A DNA stretch of 64,000 nt from Novipirellula galeiformis. Lineage in GTDB: Bacteria > Planctomycetota > Planctomycetia > Pirellulales > Pirellulaceae. Positions 1-8,357 of this stretch are shown piece by piece (position 1 is the stretch's first letter; every line of letters begins with the position of its first letter). Under the pieces are notes generated by a model. The model had not been told where the DNA came from, ran no database searches, and saw nothing but the letters and a program-made list of their open reading frames with translations. Position numbers and translations under genes: made by a program. The stretch spans positions 62,001-126,000 of the forward strand of contig NZ_SJPT01000004.1 of the NCBI RefSeq assembly GCF_007860095.1. Reading direction: 5' to 3'.

Positions 1-499
1 CCATCTTTTTCAGCTCTTCGTCGTCGGCCAATTCGGCGACCAGCTTTTCGACGCTCTCCGAATCCGAGTCAAAGTGCTTGGTAATGTACTGCAGGATTTC
101 ACGCTCGGTCGTGATCACCATCGCGATGTCGTAGCCCAAAAAGGTCCGCAATTCATCTTGAATCGTCAGATTCTGAGGATCGCAAGTCGCCACGGTCAAG
201 CGATTCAATTCCTCGTCGAACTTGAGCGGCACGATCCGGTACAACTGGGCCATCGTCTCGGTGATCTTGCCGCGCACGTCGGCGGGAATCTCAGCATCCT
301 CCAACGACACCGTCTGCATTGACATTTGCTCGGCGAGCGCTTGGATCAACTGCTCGTCCGTGATCAATTGCATGTCTTGGGCGATCTTGCCGAACAAGGC
401 GCCCGGTTGCTGCTCTTGTTCTTCGAGCACAATCTCGAGCTGTTCGTCGGTCATAAAACCGAGGTCGACAAGGATCTGTCCGATTCGACGTGCAGCCAT
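1..499 (-). CDS. GspE/PilB-type ATPase, N-terminal part (cut by window edge)
   Basis: The 166 visible codons start at 499 with MAARRIGQILVDLGFMTDEQ and run off the left edge without a stop. The sequence matches the MshEN (GspE N-terminal) domain found at the start of type II secretion and type IV pilus assembly ATPases: a helical part with the LVDLGFMTDEQL pattern, then an alpha/beta part containing VPLKFDEELNRLTVATCDP. The ATPase core would lie outside the window. It is the third pilus-type motor gene in the same orientation, after 2200-3966 and 629-1747, with 129 bp between it and pilT. No strong Shine-Dalgarno site is present; the leader is pyrimidine-rich and resembles the leader of the gene at 26701. 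The family is secure; whether it serves a pilus or a secretion system cannot be judged here. Confidence 0.85.
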   Translation of the reverse strand, partial: MAARRIGQILVDLGFMTDEQLEIVLEEQEQQPGALFGKIAQDMQLITDEQLIQALAEQMSMQTVSLEDAEIPADVRGKITETMAQLYRIVPLKFDEELNRLTVATCDPQNLTIQDELRTFLGYDIAMVITTEREILQYITKHFDSDSESVEKLVAELADDEELKKM

Positions 500-504
500 A
501 GTGG

Positions 505-550
505 AGGTTCGAAAGGTTAAAGGTGAAATTGAAAAGGAAAAAGGTAATAG
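505..550 (-). promoter_or_regulatory. pyrimidine-rich leader upstream of the partial gspE/pilB gene
   Basis: Read on the minus strand, the 50 bases before the start codon are almost pure C/T with a few A. They contain TACCTTTTTCC, then TTTTCAATTTCACCTT. Nearly the same run precedes the start of the motor gene at 26701. It may be a 5' UTR element or a leftover from gene duplication; its function is unknown. Confidence 0.3.
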
Positions 551-628
551 GCTGCCGCATCCCGCGATCGCCTCGACGAGGCACCGTCCGCTAGCTGGGG
601 ATGCCGCCCGACGCGTGATCGACCACCG

Positions 629-1747
629 CTAATGGCCTCCGCCATCTTCCGGAACCGGAATCGGGGCGTCCCCCTCACCGTGCCGGAATTGGACAATCCG
701 CTTGGCCAAGTCATCCGGACGATGGGCCTTGCCCAACGCCTCTTCGACCGTGACCTTCTCGTCTCGCCATAAATTGAACAACGTGTCATCCATCAACTGC
801 ATCCCGAACTTGGCTCCGGTCTGCATCGAACTGTTGATCCGGAACGTTTTGTTTTCTCGAATCAAGTTGGCGATCCCTGGCGTGACCACCAAGATCTCGT
901 ATGCCGCCACTCGGCCGCCGCCAATCTTTGGCAACAACGTCTGCGCGACCACGCCGATCAACGTACTGGCCAACTGCGTTCGAATCTGGTCCTGCAAGTT
1001 TCCTGGGAACGCGTCGATGATGCGGTTAACGGTCCCCTGAGCACTGTTGGTATGCAGCGTGCCAAACACCACGTGGCCCGTTTCCGCCGCGCTGATCGCC
1101 GCTTCAATGGTCTCCAAGTCGCGAAGCTCACCGACCAGGATCACGTCGGGGTCCTGCCGCAACGCACGCCGAATCGCTTCGGAAAAACTGGGCACGTCCA
1201 CGCCCACTTCACGCTGATTGATCGTGCTCTCTTTATGATCGTGATAAAACTCGATCGGGTCTTCGATCGTGATGATGTGGTGATCCACCGTCTCGTTGAG
1301 CAGGTTGATCAAACTTGCCAACGTCGTACTTTTTCCCGAACCCGTCGGCCCGGTCACCAAAAACAATCCCCGGGGCCGGTGGATCATTTTGACGACAGAC
1401 TCGGGAATCCCGAGTTGCTCCGGAGTCAATTTGTCGTTGGGAATCTGACGCAGCACCATCGAGATGAAGCCGCGTTGCTTGAATACCGAGACACGGAACC
1501 GAGCCAGTTCGCCAAACGCGAACCCAAAGTCAGCACTTCCGGTCTCTTGCAGTTCTCGTTGACAACGTTCCGGCGTAATGCTCTTCATCAACCCCACCGC
1601 GTCGGCCGCATCAAGCGTCTTGGTATCGAGCTTGCGCATCCGGCCGTGCAACCGGAACACCGGCGGTTGACCGACCACGATATGAATGTCGCTAACGCCT
1701 TGCTTGATTGCCGCCTGAAGCAGCTTGTCAATGAGCACCGTGGCCAT
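629..1747 (-). CDS. pilT: PilT, type IV pilus retraction ATPase
   Basis: This 372-residue protein has the usual PilT length and architecture. The N-terminal PAS-like part contains GVSDIHIVVGQPP. The RecA-like core carries Walker A GPTGSGKST (residues 133-141), an Asp box at IEDPIEF (161-167), Walker B VILVGELRD (202-210) and the His box HVVFGTLHT (225-233). PilT is a cytoplasmic hexamer that hydrolyses ATP to depolymerise pilin and retract the pilus. It lies between two GspE/PilB-type genes on the same strand, which fits a pilus-motor operon, although the gap to the upstream gene is 452 bp. The C-terminal tail is acidic and proline-rich and slightly longer than usual. The start is the first in-frame ATG, with GAGGAGG about 20 bases upstream. 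Confidence 0.95.
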   Translation of the reverse strand: MATVLIDKLLQAAIKQGVSDIHIVVGQPPVFRLHGRMRKLDTKTLDAADAVGLMKSITPERCQRELQETGSADFGFAFGELARFRVSVFKQRGFISMVLRQIPNDKLTPEQLGIPESVVKMIHRPRGLFLVTGPTGSGKSTTLASLINLLNETVDHHIITIEDPIEFYHDHKESTINQREVGVDVPSFSEAIRRALRQDPDVILVGELRDLETIEAAISAAETGHVVFGTLHTNSAQGTVNRIIDAFPGNLQDQIRTQLASTLIGVVAQTLLPKIGGGRVAAYEILVVTPGIANLIRENKTFRINSSMQTGAKFGMQLMDDTLFNLWRDEKVTVEEALGKAHRPDDLAKRIVQFRHGEGDAPIPVPEDGGGH

Positions 1748-2199
1748 GAAGCGGATGTCTAATTGTGAGGAGGAAATTTGAAAGGCAGGTCCGCCGCCCC
1801 ACGCTCGCTGTTTGCCACGCGAGCCCGTTGGGAGCGATTTACGTCAACATGGCTTCATTGCCAAATTGACGACGCCTAAATCTAAAAATAAAAAGTTCGA
1901 TCGAAAAGATGCCGCTAGAGCAAGAATAATCGCGGCGGTAGCTCCATTATCACACTCGATTGCTCGCATTCAAAGAAATCGCCGAAAACGATGCCTTCGG
2001 CGCCTCCTATCCCCCCCACTGCCAAGACGAGTCCGCGCGACGCGACGTCGCTAAACCGGCGGGGTTTGATGCTAGCTAGCAAGTATTGCCCCCGGCGCGG
2101 CCTCGCTCGATCACGATTGGCCGGCGGAACGGCAACAACGTCCAATTTTGGCGTCTGTCCCCGCCAGAAACGGGGACAGATTGCCAGCAAAATTGCCGC
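1748..2199. other. non-coding gap between pilT and pilB-type gene
   Basis: No convincing gene is visible in these 452 bp. The end nearest 2199 carries the inverted repeat at 2154-2180. The short stretch before pilT is rich in pyrimidines on the minus strand and contains CCTGCCTTTC, which also occurs upstream of the 3966 gene near 4230. Confidence 0.5.
2154..2180. repeat. perfect 10-bp inverted repeat after the pilB-type gene
   Basis: TCTGTCCCCG at 2154-2163 pairs with CGGGGACAGA at 2171-2180 around a 7-base loop. It begins 20 bp past the stop at 2200. The hairpin is GC-rich but no T-run follows on either strand, so it is not a classic intrinsic terminator. It could still block or stabilise transcript ends. 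Confidence 0.55.
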
Positions 2200-3966
2200 T
2201 TACAAAGACGCCAAATCTTTGCTGATATGGCTCAGGGCGATGTCTTCGAGTTCGGTGCGTTTGGCGACTCGATAGACCTCTTCAAAGGTCGTCACGCCGC
2301 GTATCACCTTCAGCATCCCATCGGCGTAAAGTGTTGACATACCGTTCCTTATCGCTGCATTGCGAAGCTCCTGAGTGCTGGCGCCCTTGAACATCAACTC
2401 ACGCAGCTTGCTGTTGACCAGCATCAACTCGTAGATCCCGATTCGGCCGCGGTATCCGGTCCGCCCACAGAACGAACATCCCTTGCCCCGCGTGAACTCG
2501 GCCTGCTTGACCATTTCGGGCGGCAGCAAGGAGTCGGCAATGACGCTTTCAGTCGGCTGGTACCTCACCTTACAGCGGGGGCAAATCGTCCTCACCAAAC
2601 GCTGGGCCAAGACCGCAATGACACTACTCGCCACCATATAGCCTGGTACACCGATGTCCACCATTCGCGATATCGCACTGGGCGCATCGTTCGTGTGCAA
2701 TGTACTGAAAACCAGGTGTCCAGTAAGACTGGCCTCGATTCCAGTCGCTGCGGTTTCATGATCTCGCATTTCCCCGACGAGAATAATATTGGGGGCTTGC
2801 CGCAACATCGCGCGAATGATGCGAGCGAAGTCGAGCCCGATGCCGTGCTTCACTTCGACTTGGTTGATCCCCGGCAAGTAGTACTCCACGGGATCCTCGG
2901 CCGTGATCACTTTGCGATCGGGTCGATTGAGCGCGTTGAGCGAAGCGTAGAGCGTCGTTGTCTTGCCTGAACCGGTCGGGCCGGTGACGAGGATAATGCC
3001 GTTGGGGCGGCGGATCAGCGAGTTGAAGTTGCGGAAGTCGCGTTCGGAAAGCCCCAATTGGCGGACCCCAACCTTGATGTTGTCCTTGTCCAACAACCGC
3101 ATCACGCACGATTGGCCGTGATTGGTCGGAATGATACTGACCCGCAAATCGAGCTGTTTGTCCCCCACCGTGATTTTGATCCGACCGTCGGTGGGCCGCC
3201 GTTTTTCGGAAATATCGATCTTCGAGAGAATCTTGATCCGCGCGATCACCGAGGCGAGCATTCGGCGAGGGACGTTTTCACGTTCAACCAAAACGCCGTC
3301 AATTCGATAACGGATGCGAACGCGATGTTCGAACGGTTCGACATGAATATCACTCGCCCGCAACTGGACCGCTTCTTGGATCATCAAATTGACCAAGCGG
3401 ATCACTGGGGCACTGCTATCATCGACCGTTTCATCCGCCCCGCCGCCGTCACCATCATCGGCGGTTTCGGTAAAGTCGATCGCCGTGTCGGTGAATTCTT
3501 GCAGCATCGAGTCAGCCGATTCCCCTTCGACCTGACCGTAATACTGGTTAATCGCTCCGATGATGGCCGATTTGGGGGCCAAGGCGGTTTCGATTTTACG
3601 GTTCAAGATGAACCGCAATTTTTCAATGGTGGCAAAGTCAAAGGGGTCCGCGATCAGGATGCGGAGCGTTCCATCCTCCTCCTCGCTGAACGGCAAGATG
3701 GTGTTTTCGCGGGCGACCGATTCGGGAATCAGTTCGATCACCGATTCAGAGATCCGTTCCTCCCGCAAATCGACGAAGGGGATCTTATGGAATTCAGCAA
3801 CCGCCAATGCGACTTCTTCGGGCGTCGCATACTCCATCTGGATCAAGACGTCGCCGACATCCATCTTGCTGGTTTTGGCAACCCCCTCGGCTTCGGTGAG
3901 TTGATCAAGGCTGATAACGCCTTTCTTGAGTAGCAAATCGGTGAATTCGCGGGTGGCTTGGCTCAT
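2200..3966 (-). CDS. pilB: PilB/GspE-type assembly ATPase
   Basis: This 588-residue hexameric ATPase would power pilus or pseudopilus extension. From the chosen start MSQATREFTDLLLKKGV, an MshEN N-terminal domain covers about residues 1-150. An acidic linker (about 165-185) contains FTETADDGDGGG. The ATPase core has Walker A GPTGSGKTT (329-337), an Asp box AEDPVEYY, Walker B IILVGEMRD and the His box HLVFSTLHTND. A four-cysteine zinc site follows (CPRC 462-465 and CSFC 497-500), typical of PilB/GspE and absent from PilT. An in-frame ATG 93 bases upstream (4059) would add 31 residues rich in P, R and S that do not look like the family; I prefer 3966. Its neighbour is pilT downstream on the same strand. 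Confidence 0.92.
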   Translation of the reverse strand: MSQATREFTDLLLKKGVISLDQLTEAEGVAKTSKMDVGDVLIQMEYATPEEVALAVAEFHKIPFVDLREERISESVIELIPESVARENTILPFSEEEDGTLRILIADPFDFATIEKLRFILNRKIETALAPKSAIIGAINQYYGQVEGESADSMLQEFTDTAIDFTETADDGDGGGADETVDDSSAPVIRLVNLMIQEAVQLRASDIHVEPFEHRVRIRYRIDGVLVERENVPRRMLASVIARIKILSKIDISEKRRPTDGRIKITVGDKQLDLRVSIIPTNHGQSCVMRLLDKDNIKVGVRQLGLSERDFRNFNSLIRRPNGIILVTGPTGSGKTTTLYASLNALNRPDRKVITAEDPVEYYLPGINQVEVKHGIGLDFARIIRAMLRQAPNIILVGEMRDHETAATGIEASLTGHLVFSTLHTNDAPSAISRMVDIGVPGYMVASSVIAVLAQRLVRTICPRCKVRYQPTESVIADSLLPPEMVKQAEFTRGKGCSFCGRTGYRGRIGIYELMLVNSKLRELMFKGASTQELRNAAIRNGMSTLYADGMLKVIRGVTTFEEVYRVAKRTELEDIALSHISKDLASL

Positions 3967-4410
3967 GAATGAGATCTCTACACGTTTAGGGGGATCGACG
4001 CGCGATGAGGGGATCGGCACACGATCTAGATAAGGGGTTTGCGGGAACATGTCCGACATTGGCTCCGCTAGCCCTAGAATACCAGGAGCAGGCTAGGAAA
4101 GCAGTATGAAGTTGCCTGCTTTTCACAATGGGCCTCGCGAGGCAACGGTTCACGAACGGGCTCGACAGGAAAGCGAGGTTAGCCAAATTGAAAAAGTTAA
4201 ATTGAGAATTAAAAACTGAAAAAGGAAAGGCAGGAAATACGACGAGCGACGTGAGACGCTTCCTCGCATCATCCGAACATTCGGCCAACCCGCCGAACGA
4301 GCCTTCCAAACCGCTCCCTCAATCAAGCGCCGGGTGGTGATGGCCATGTCTCCATGTCTCCGTGTCTCCATGTCTCCATGTCTCCATGTCGCCGTGTCCC
4401 CCCCCGCCGC
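3967..4410. other. non-coding gap with pyrimidine-rich stretch and 8-bp tandem repeat
   Basis: No gene is apparent. On the minus strand, 4180-4235 is a long C/T-rich run (CCTGCCTTTCCTTTTTCAG and onward) resembling the leaders of the other pilus-motor genes, about 220 bp upstream of the 3966 start. The distal end holds the 8-bp tandem repeat at 4344-4399. Confidence 0.5.
4344..4399. repeat. 8-bp tandem repeat, seven copies
   Basis: The unit CATGTCTC recurs seven times in direct tandem with single-base changes in copies three, six and seven. A run of C follows. It lies just beyond the stop codon of the membrane protein gene at 4411, so it could vary in copy number without affecting a protein. 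Confidence 0.9.
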
Positions 4411-4839
4411 TCAGCCACCGATCGCGACACCGACTGCCATCAGCCCGATTACCCCCAGGATGACTAAGCCATTAAAGACCAACCCGAGGATGGCAAAGAT
4501 TCGCGAGCGATCAGCCTGGCATACCCCGGCGACGCCGAGTCCGATGCCTAGAATATTCAACCCCACCATTCCGAAAATACTCAAGCCCATGATCAGCGCG
4601 AGTGCCGATTCTTCGTTGATGCCCTCGGGCGTCGAGGCTTCGGCGAAACTGGCCAGCAGGATGACGATGAACGCACCGATTCCGACCAAGATCGAGATCA
4701 GGAACGAGGCGATACCGAATCCCGAGTGCGACAATGCAGGCAACTCATCGAGCGTCTGCGATCCGCGTCCCTGCGGCGGCGCGTACGGCGATGTTGGCAA
4801 ATTGCCTGAATCGATACTCACGGTTCTTCGCCTTTCCAC
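4411..4839 (-). CDS. small polytopic membrane protein, DUF4190-like
   Basis: The 142-residue protein has a hydrophilic N-terminus rich in P, S and G (about residues 1-38), then about three hydrophobic segments: FGIASFLISILVGIGAFIVI, the region around LALIMGLSIFGMVGLNILGI, and a last one around FAILGLVFNGLVILGVIGLM. The arrangement, with a short polar CQADRSR loop before the last segment, resembles the DUF4190-type proteins common in planctomycetes. No function can be assigned. It reads toward the pilus genes but is 445 bp away from the nearest. Confidence 0.7.
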   Translation of the reverse strand: MERRRTVSIDSGNLPTSPYAPPQGRGSQTLDELPALSHSGFGIASFLISILVGIGAFIVILLASFAEASTPEGINEESALALIMGLSIFGMVGLNILGIGLGVAGVCQADRSRIFAILGLVFNGLVILGVIGLMAVGVAIGG

Positions 4840-5096
4840 GCGACAAGATCAAACGGTCCTCAGCGAACTTACGCCAACATTCTAACTGCGGCATGCTATG
4901 CCTGCCACTCGACCCTATAACCCGAATGACCCTCCCGATGGGACGCCTGGATGAGCTGAATCCCTCGCTGCGGCCCACCGCCGCCTCAGCTAGACATCGC
5001 GTCAAAAACCGATCGCACGGTAGTAGGATCGCACGGTAGTTGGAACGAGAACCGACCATCCGATGGTCCTTGCCGATACGAATGCAACCGACACGA

Positions 5097-6185
5097 TTAC
5101 TTGGCCGCGCGCGATACTTCGCTGAGCAGACGTTCGTAGGCATCGACCATCGATTCAAAGTCAAATCGCTCGATGACCTCCGTTGCCGCGATTCCAAGCC
5201 GCACTCGCTCGGATTCGTCTTCCGCTAATCGCAAGATCGCAGCGGCGAGCGCTTCGACGGAGTCCTCGACCAACACCCCATTTTCGTTGTCCGCAACGAT
5301 TTCGCACGATCCGCTTTGGCACTTCATCGCAATGCAGGGCAGTCCAGTTGCCATCGCTTCGAGCAGCGCCGAGGGGAACCCCTCATACCGACTTGGGAGC
5401 ACAAAGAGGGTAGCACACTCGTACTCCGGAGCGATCGGCCGCAACCACCCGGGCATCGACAAACGCTTGCTGATCCCCGCCTCGTCGGCTTGCTGTTGCA
5501 AGGCTTCACGCATCGCGCCTTCGCCAAGAATTTTCAGCGACCACGCGGGGATTTGATCCGCGATTTGCGAGAATGCTTCGATCAATCGGTCAAAGCCCTT
5601 TTCGGGTGCCAGCCGACCGACCCCCAGCAGAATACGGTTCTCGTGCTCGATCTCTCGCCGCCGAGGAGGCAACACCGCCGAGGGGATCACCACGACGCGA
5701 CGGGGACTAAGCGGAGCGAGCGTCTGCGCGATCGAGTCGGTCAATGCGACCACGCGTGCGGCTCGTTTGTAGGACCGTCGCCGCATGTTTTCCCAAAACA
5801 GACCGAGTTTTTGTTGAGCCGGGTCGCTTCGTTCGCTGACCACGATCGGAACCTTCATCCCAATCGTGGAAAGCAAGACGTCAAGGTTGGTACGATCACA
5901 AAACGACAACACGACATCAGGCTTTTCGCTGGCAATCGCCTTGCGGATCGCTTTGTGCCGGCGATGCAGGTTCATCATTTTGTCGACTCGCCCACGGCTC
6001 GCCCGCATCACGCGAAGCGGGACTCGGCGCACGGTTTCGGCGACCTCGTGTCGATCGGTACGGGCATCATCAAACGTCACCAGGACAATCTCGTGACCGC
6101 GCGTGGAAAGCCGCGAAGCGAGTGCCGCCATCACACGCTCGGCGCCCCCGCCGCTAAGAGAATGGATAATACAAACGATTTTCAC
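5097..6185 (-). CDS. GT4 family glycosyltransferase
   Basis: The 362-residue protein starts MKIVCIIHSLSGGGAERVM, the typical N-terminal glycine loop of GT-B retaining glycosyltransferases. The C-terminal Rossmann half has GVGRLAPEKGFDRLIEAF and the donor-binding signature around FVLPSRYEGFPSALLEAMA, whose EGFPSALLEAM stretch is the GT4 E-x7-E motif. Such enzymes transfer a sugar from a nucleotide donor to a lipid-linked glycan at the cytoplasmic face of the membrane. It lies about 2.2 kb downstream of, and in the same direction as, the exopolysaccharide locus and may work with it; donor and acceptor cannot be predicted. Confidence 0.9.
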   Translation of the reverse strand: MKIVCIIHSLSGGGAERVMAALASRLSTRGHEIVLVTFDDARTDRHEVAETVRRVPLRVMRASRGRVDKMMNLHRRHKAIRKAIASEKPDVVLSFCDRTNLDVLLSTIGMKVPIVVSERSDPAQQKLGLFWENMRRRSYKRAARVVALTDSIAQTLAPLSPRRVVVIPSAVLPPRRREIEHENRILLGVGRLAPEKGFDRLIEAFSQIADQIPAWSLKILGEGAMREALQQQADEAGISKRLSMPGWLRPIAPEYECATLFVLPSRYEGFPSALLEAMATGLPCIAMKCQSGSCEIVADNENGVLVEDSVEALAAAILRLAEDESERVRLGIAATEVIERFDFESMVDAYERLLSEVSRAAK

Positions 6186-6827
6186 GGCGAAGCGTCACTC
6201 AAGGTAGATGGTTTGAAGTTGCCCAATCGCTGTTTTCCAAAGAAAACCACACCCCGACGCGTCAGCGAGGGACCGAGCCAGGCATGTTGATTTAATCATA
6301 GTCACCTTTCGTTCCGCGAAAGCGACGTCCTGTCACCCCGCTTTCGCGGAGAGGCTGTGAATTGATTTCCGTGAGCGACTCCGTGAGCGACAAGGCGTCA
6401 GCCCCTCATCCAACGACCGCTCTCCGATGAAATGCCCAACCGGTCAAGTTCCCAGCCCTGCGGCGAACGACGACCTTATTTTGTTTGGAGCGACTGAATC
6501 AACACGCTGGCACACTTCGGGGTTATGAAAAACGCGGAACCTCAAAAGTAGGGCGGCGATTAGACGCGTGATTCCGGTGGTCCGGGGTCGCGAGGATTTA
6601 ACGATTTGTAGGAATGAATCAGTTGAAAGGGGGGCCCCAGGCGATTAGCGTAGGGATTGTGAGCAAACGCGGGATTGTACCGCGCCAAGGCTGCCAAGGG
6701 CCAAGGGCTGCACAGGCCAAGAACGCACACGCTAAGAGTGCGTGAAGAACCTGTCCTTCTCCTCTGCGAGCGTCGCAGATCCGTGGCGCCGGTCCTAGCC
6801 CTCCATCCTGTTCCGCTGAGGTTTTCG
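6186..6827. other. non-coding gap of 642 bp between divergent genes
   Basis: This gap must hold the promoters of both divergent flanking genes, but no clear -35/-10 pair stands out. It contains the inverted repeat at 6313-6350. Around 6513-6545 the string CTTCGGGGTTATGAAAAACG resembles one end of the palindromic repeats at 58502 and 63490. Confidence 0.5.
6313..6350. repeat. perfect 11-bp inverted repeat
   Basis: TCCGCGAAAGC (6313-6323) pairs with GCTTTCGCGGA (6340-6350) across a 16-base loop. No T-run follows on either strand. It could be a hairpin in a leader RNA or a protein-binding palindrome. Confidence 0.6.
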
Positions 6828-7292
6828 ATGAAAAGTATTCTTGTCGCCGTTGTGTTCGTTTTCACCGCCGCTGTCTCCACATCGGGAACCGCCTCCGCCC
6901 AGTTTCCTGGCGGTTACGGAATGTTTCCGTTTGGAGGATACGGATTCTACAGCCCTTACGGATCGCATTACGGAACGACGCTCCGTACGCCGCCCTACTT
7001 TGCCACCAATCCGCCCGTTTACTACGGCGCTCGCCACACCCGCCCCTACGGGATCAGTCCCTTTGCGGCACCACCGATGGTCAATGCCCCGGCGAATTAT
7101 CGCAGCCGTTTGGACACCGATTCGGTAGCACCACCTCCATCGTTGGGTGCTCCGATGTGGAACCCGTGCGTCACGTACTCGCAATCGGTCAAACCGGCTG
7201 CCCATACGAAGGATCCCGTGACGATGGGACCAGTACGAGAAAACCCCTACTTCACCGACCACGACGACGCCGACAAACTGGCTAAGAAGTAG
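6828..7292 (+). CDS. small secreted Gly/Tyr/Pro-rich protein
   Basis: The start at 6828 gives a clear signal peptide (MKSILVAVVFVFTAAVSTSG, then TASAQ with likely cleavage after ASA). The mature part of about 125 residues is rich in G, Y, F and P with loose repeats such as GGYGMFPFGGYGFYSPYG, and ends in an acidic-basic tail. An upstream in-frame ATG at 6675 adds a non-homologous arginine-rich stretch before the signal peptide and is rejected; TGAGG lies 8 bases before the chosen ATG. The role is unknown; the composition suggests a structural cell-envelope or matrix protein. Confidence 0.75.
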   Translation: MKSILVAVVFVFTAAVSTSGTASAQFPGGYGMFPFGGYGFYSPYGSHYGTTLRTPPYFATNPPVYYGARHTRPYGISPFAAPPMVNAPANYRSRLDTDSVAPPPSLGAPMWNPCVTYSQSVKPAAHTKDPVTMGPVRENPYFTDHDDADKLAKK

Positions 7293-8357
7293 TCGACCGC
7301 CCGGTCCGCTTCCCGATTGCAAACTGATTGCCTGTGGTGCGTCAGGCTGTATCGAAGCAGGCTGTATCAATGCCGACGGATCAATGCCGACGGATCAATG
7401 CCGACGGATCAATGCCGACGGGGAGCGGAGTCTCACGCGGCACCAGACCGAGTGTTCCGTTTCGCAAACCGCACCATCGAGCCTGAGATCGTGCCGGATC
7501 ACCGAAGCCACGAAAGCCGACCATGGCGGCCTCATTGATCGCCAGTACGGCAAGGCAATTTGCCGAATCTAACGGCACCTCTTCGATCACGGCGAAGGCC
7601 CTAGAGATACCCTCGGGCGAACCGGGCCGCCGTTGCCCCTCTTAAATTCTCAGGCCAATCTTTGGCCCCGTTTGCAAACATCACCCGCTAGGGCCATCCC
7701 ATTCGCAAACCGCGATATTCGCCCGCAGGAATCAGAATCGAAGACCGGCAGAAAGTTGAGTGACTCCACTCTCTAGAATTCGAGTTATCGTTTCATGCCA
7801 GCCAGCCCCGATTACCATCTCAGAGAGCTCTTGCTGGACGCATCCGCGACCTTGTTCACACATATCTATTACTCGCGATCGATCAGACAATTCCAACGTT
7901 GCATCGAAAACCTCATCAAGATTGAACTACTACAACAGTTGAATGACGTCCCCTGGAATTTTGCATCAGTAATGGATACCAGAAAAAACTCGTTCTCCGC
8001 GGCGACAGTAGGGGATTTCGATTAAACGGGCAAAAGGCCGCCGCCACATGACGCCAAACGACTTTGCGTTGCGGTGAAATGAAGCTGACGCGATCATTTT
8101 CATTCCAGCGAAGCCGGCAGCCACTGGATCCGTTACAGAACATTGCCCTGAGGCCATTTGAAAATAGCCGGCAACCACAAAACACGGAAGACAAAGGCTT
8201 TCGAGAGACGAAGTTTCTACAGCGGAAATGAGACGCTCCCATCATTTTGGCAAAGGTCTGAGGAGACACAGCTCAACTGTGAGTCGAGTTATTACCCGCG
8301 AGCTTCGCCCCGATGTAAACCGGAGTCGCGAAACGGCTGAATTCAGACGATCAACGA
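7293..8357. other. 1.07-kb non-coding gap, AT-richer toward the glycan locus
   Basis: No supported gene is present. It begins with the 14-bp tandem repeat at 7366-7421 and becomes clearly AT-richer beyond about 7700. A 76-codon frame at 7795-8025 (plus) has varied composition but no recognisable motif or ribosome site; it may be a gene remnant. No terminator hairpin with a T-run is visible after the Wzy-like gene. Confidence 0.45.
7366..7421. repeat. 14-bp perfect tandem repeat, four copies
   Basis: ATCAATGCCGACGG occurs four times back to back with no mismatch (7366, 7380, 7394, 7408). It is intergenic, 74 bp past the stop of the secreted protein gene. Perfect identity suggests recent expansion. 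Confidence 0.95.

Noticed and set aside
2154-2180. intrinsic terminator of the pilB-type gene
   Set aside because: The hairpin is perfect but no T-run follows on either strand, so it was listed as an inverted repeat only.
7365-7421. possible CRISPR-like array
   Set aside because: The 14-bp units are directly adjacent with no spacers and no cas genes are nearby.
7795-8025. 76-codon plus-strand frame in the AT-rich gap
   Set aside because: Composition is protein-like but there is no recognisable domain, ribosome site or operon partner; a remnant is more likely.
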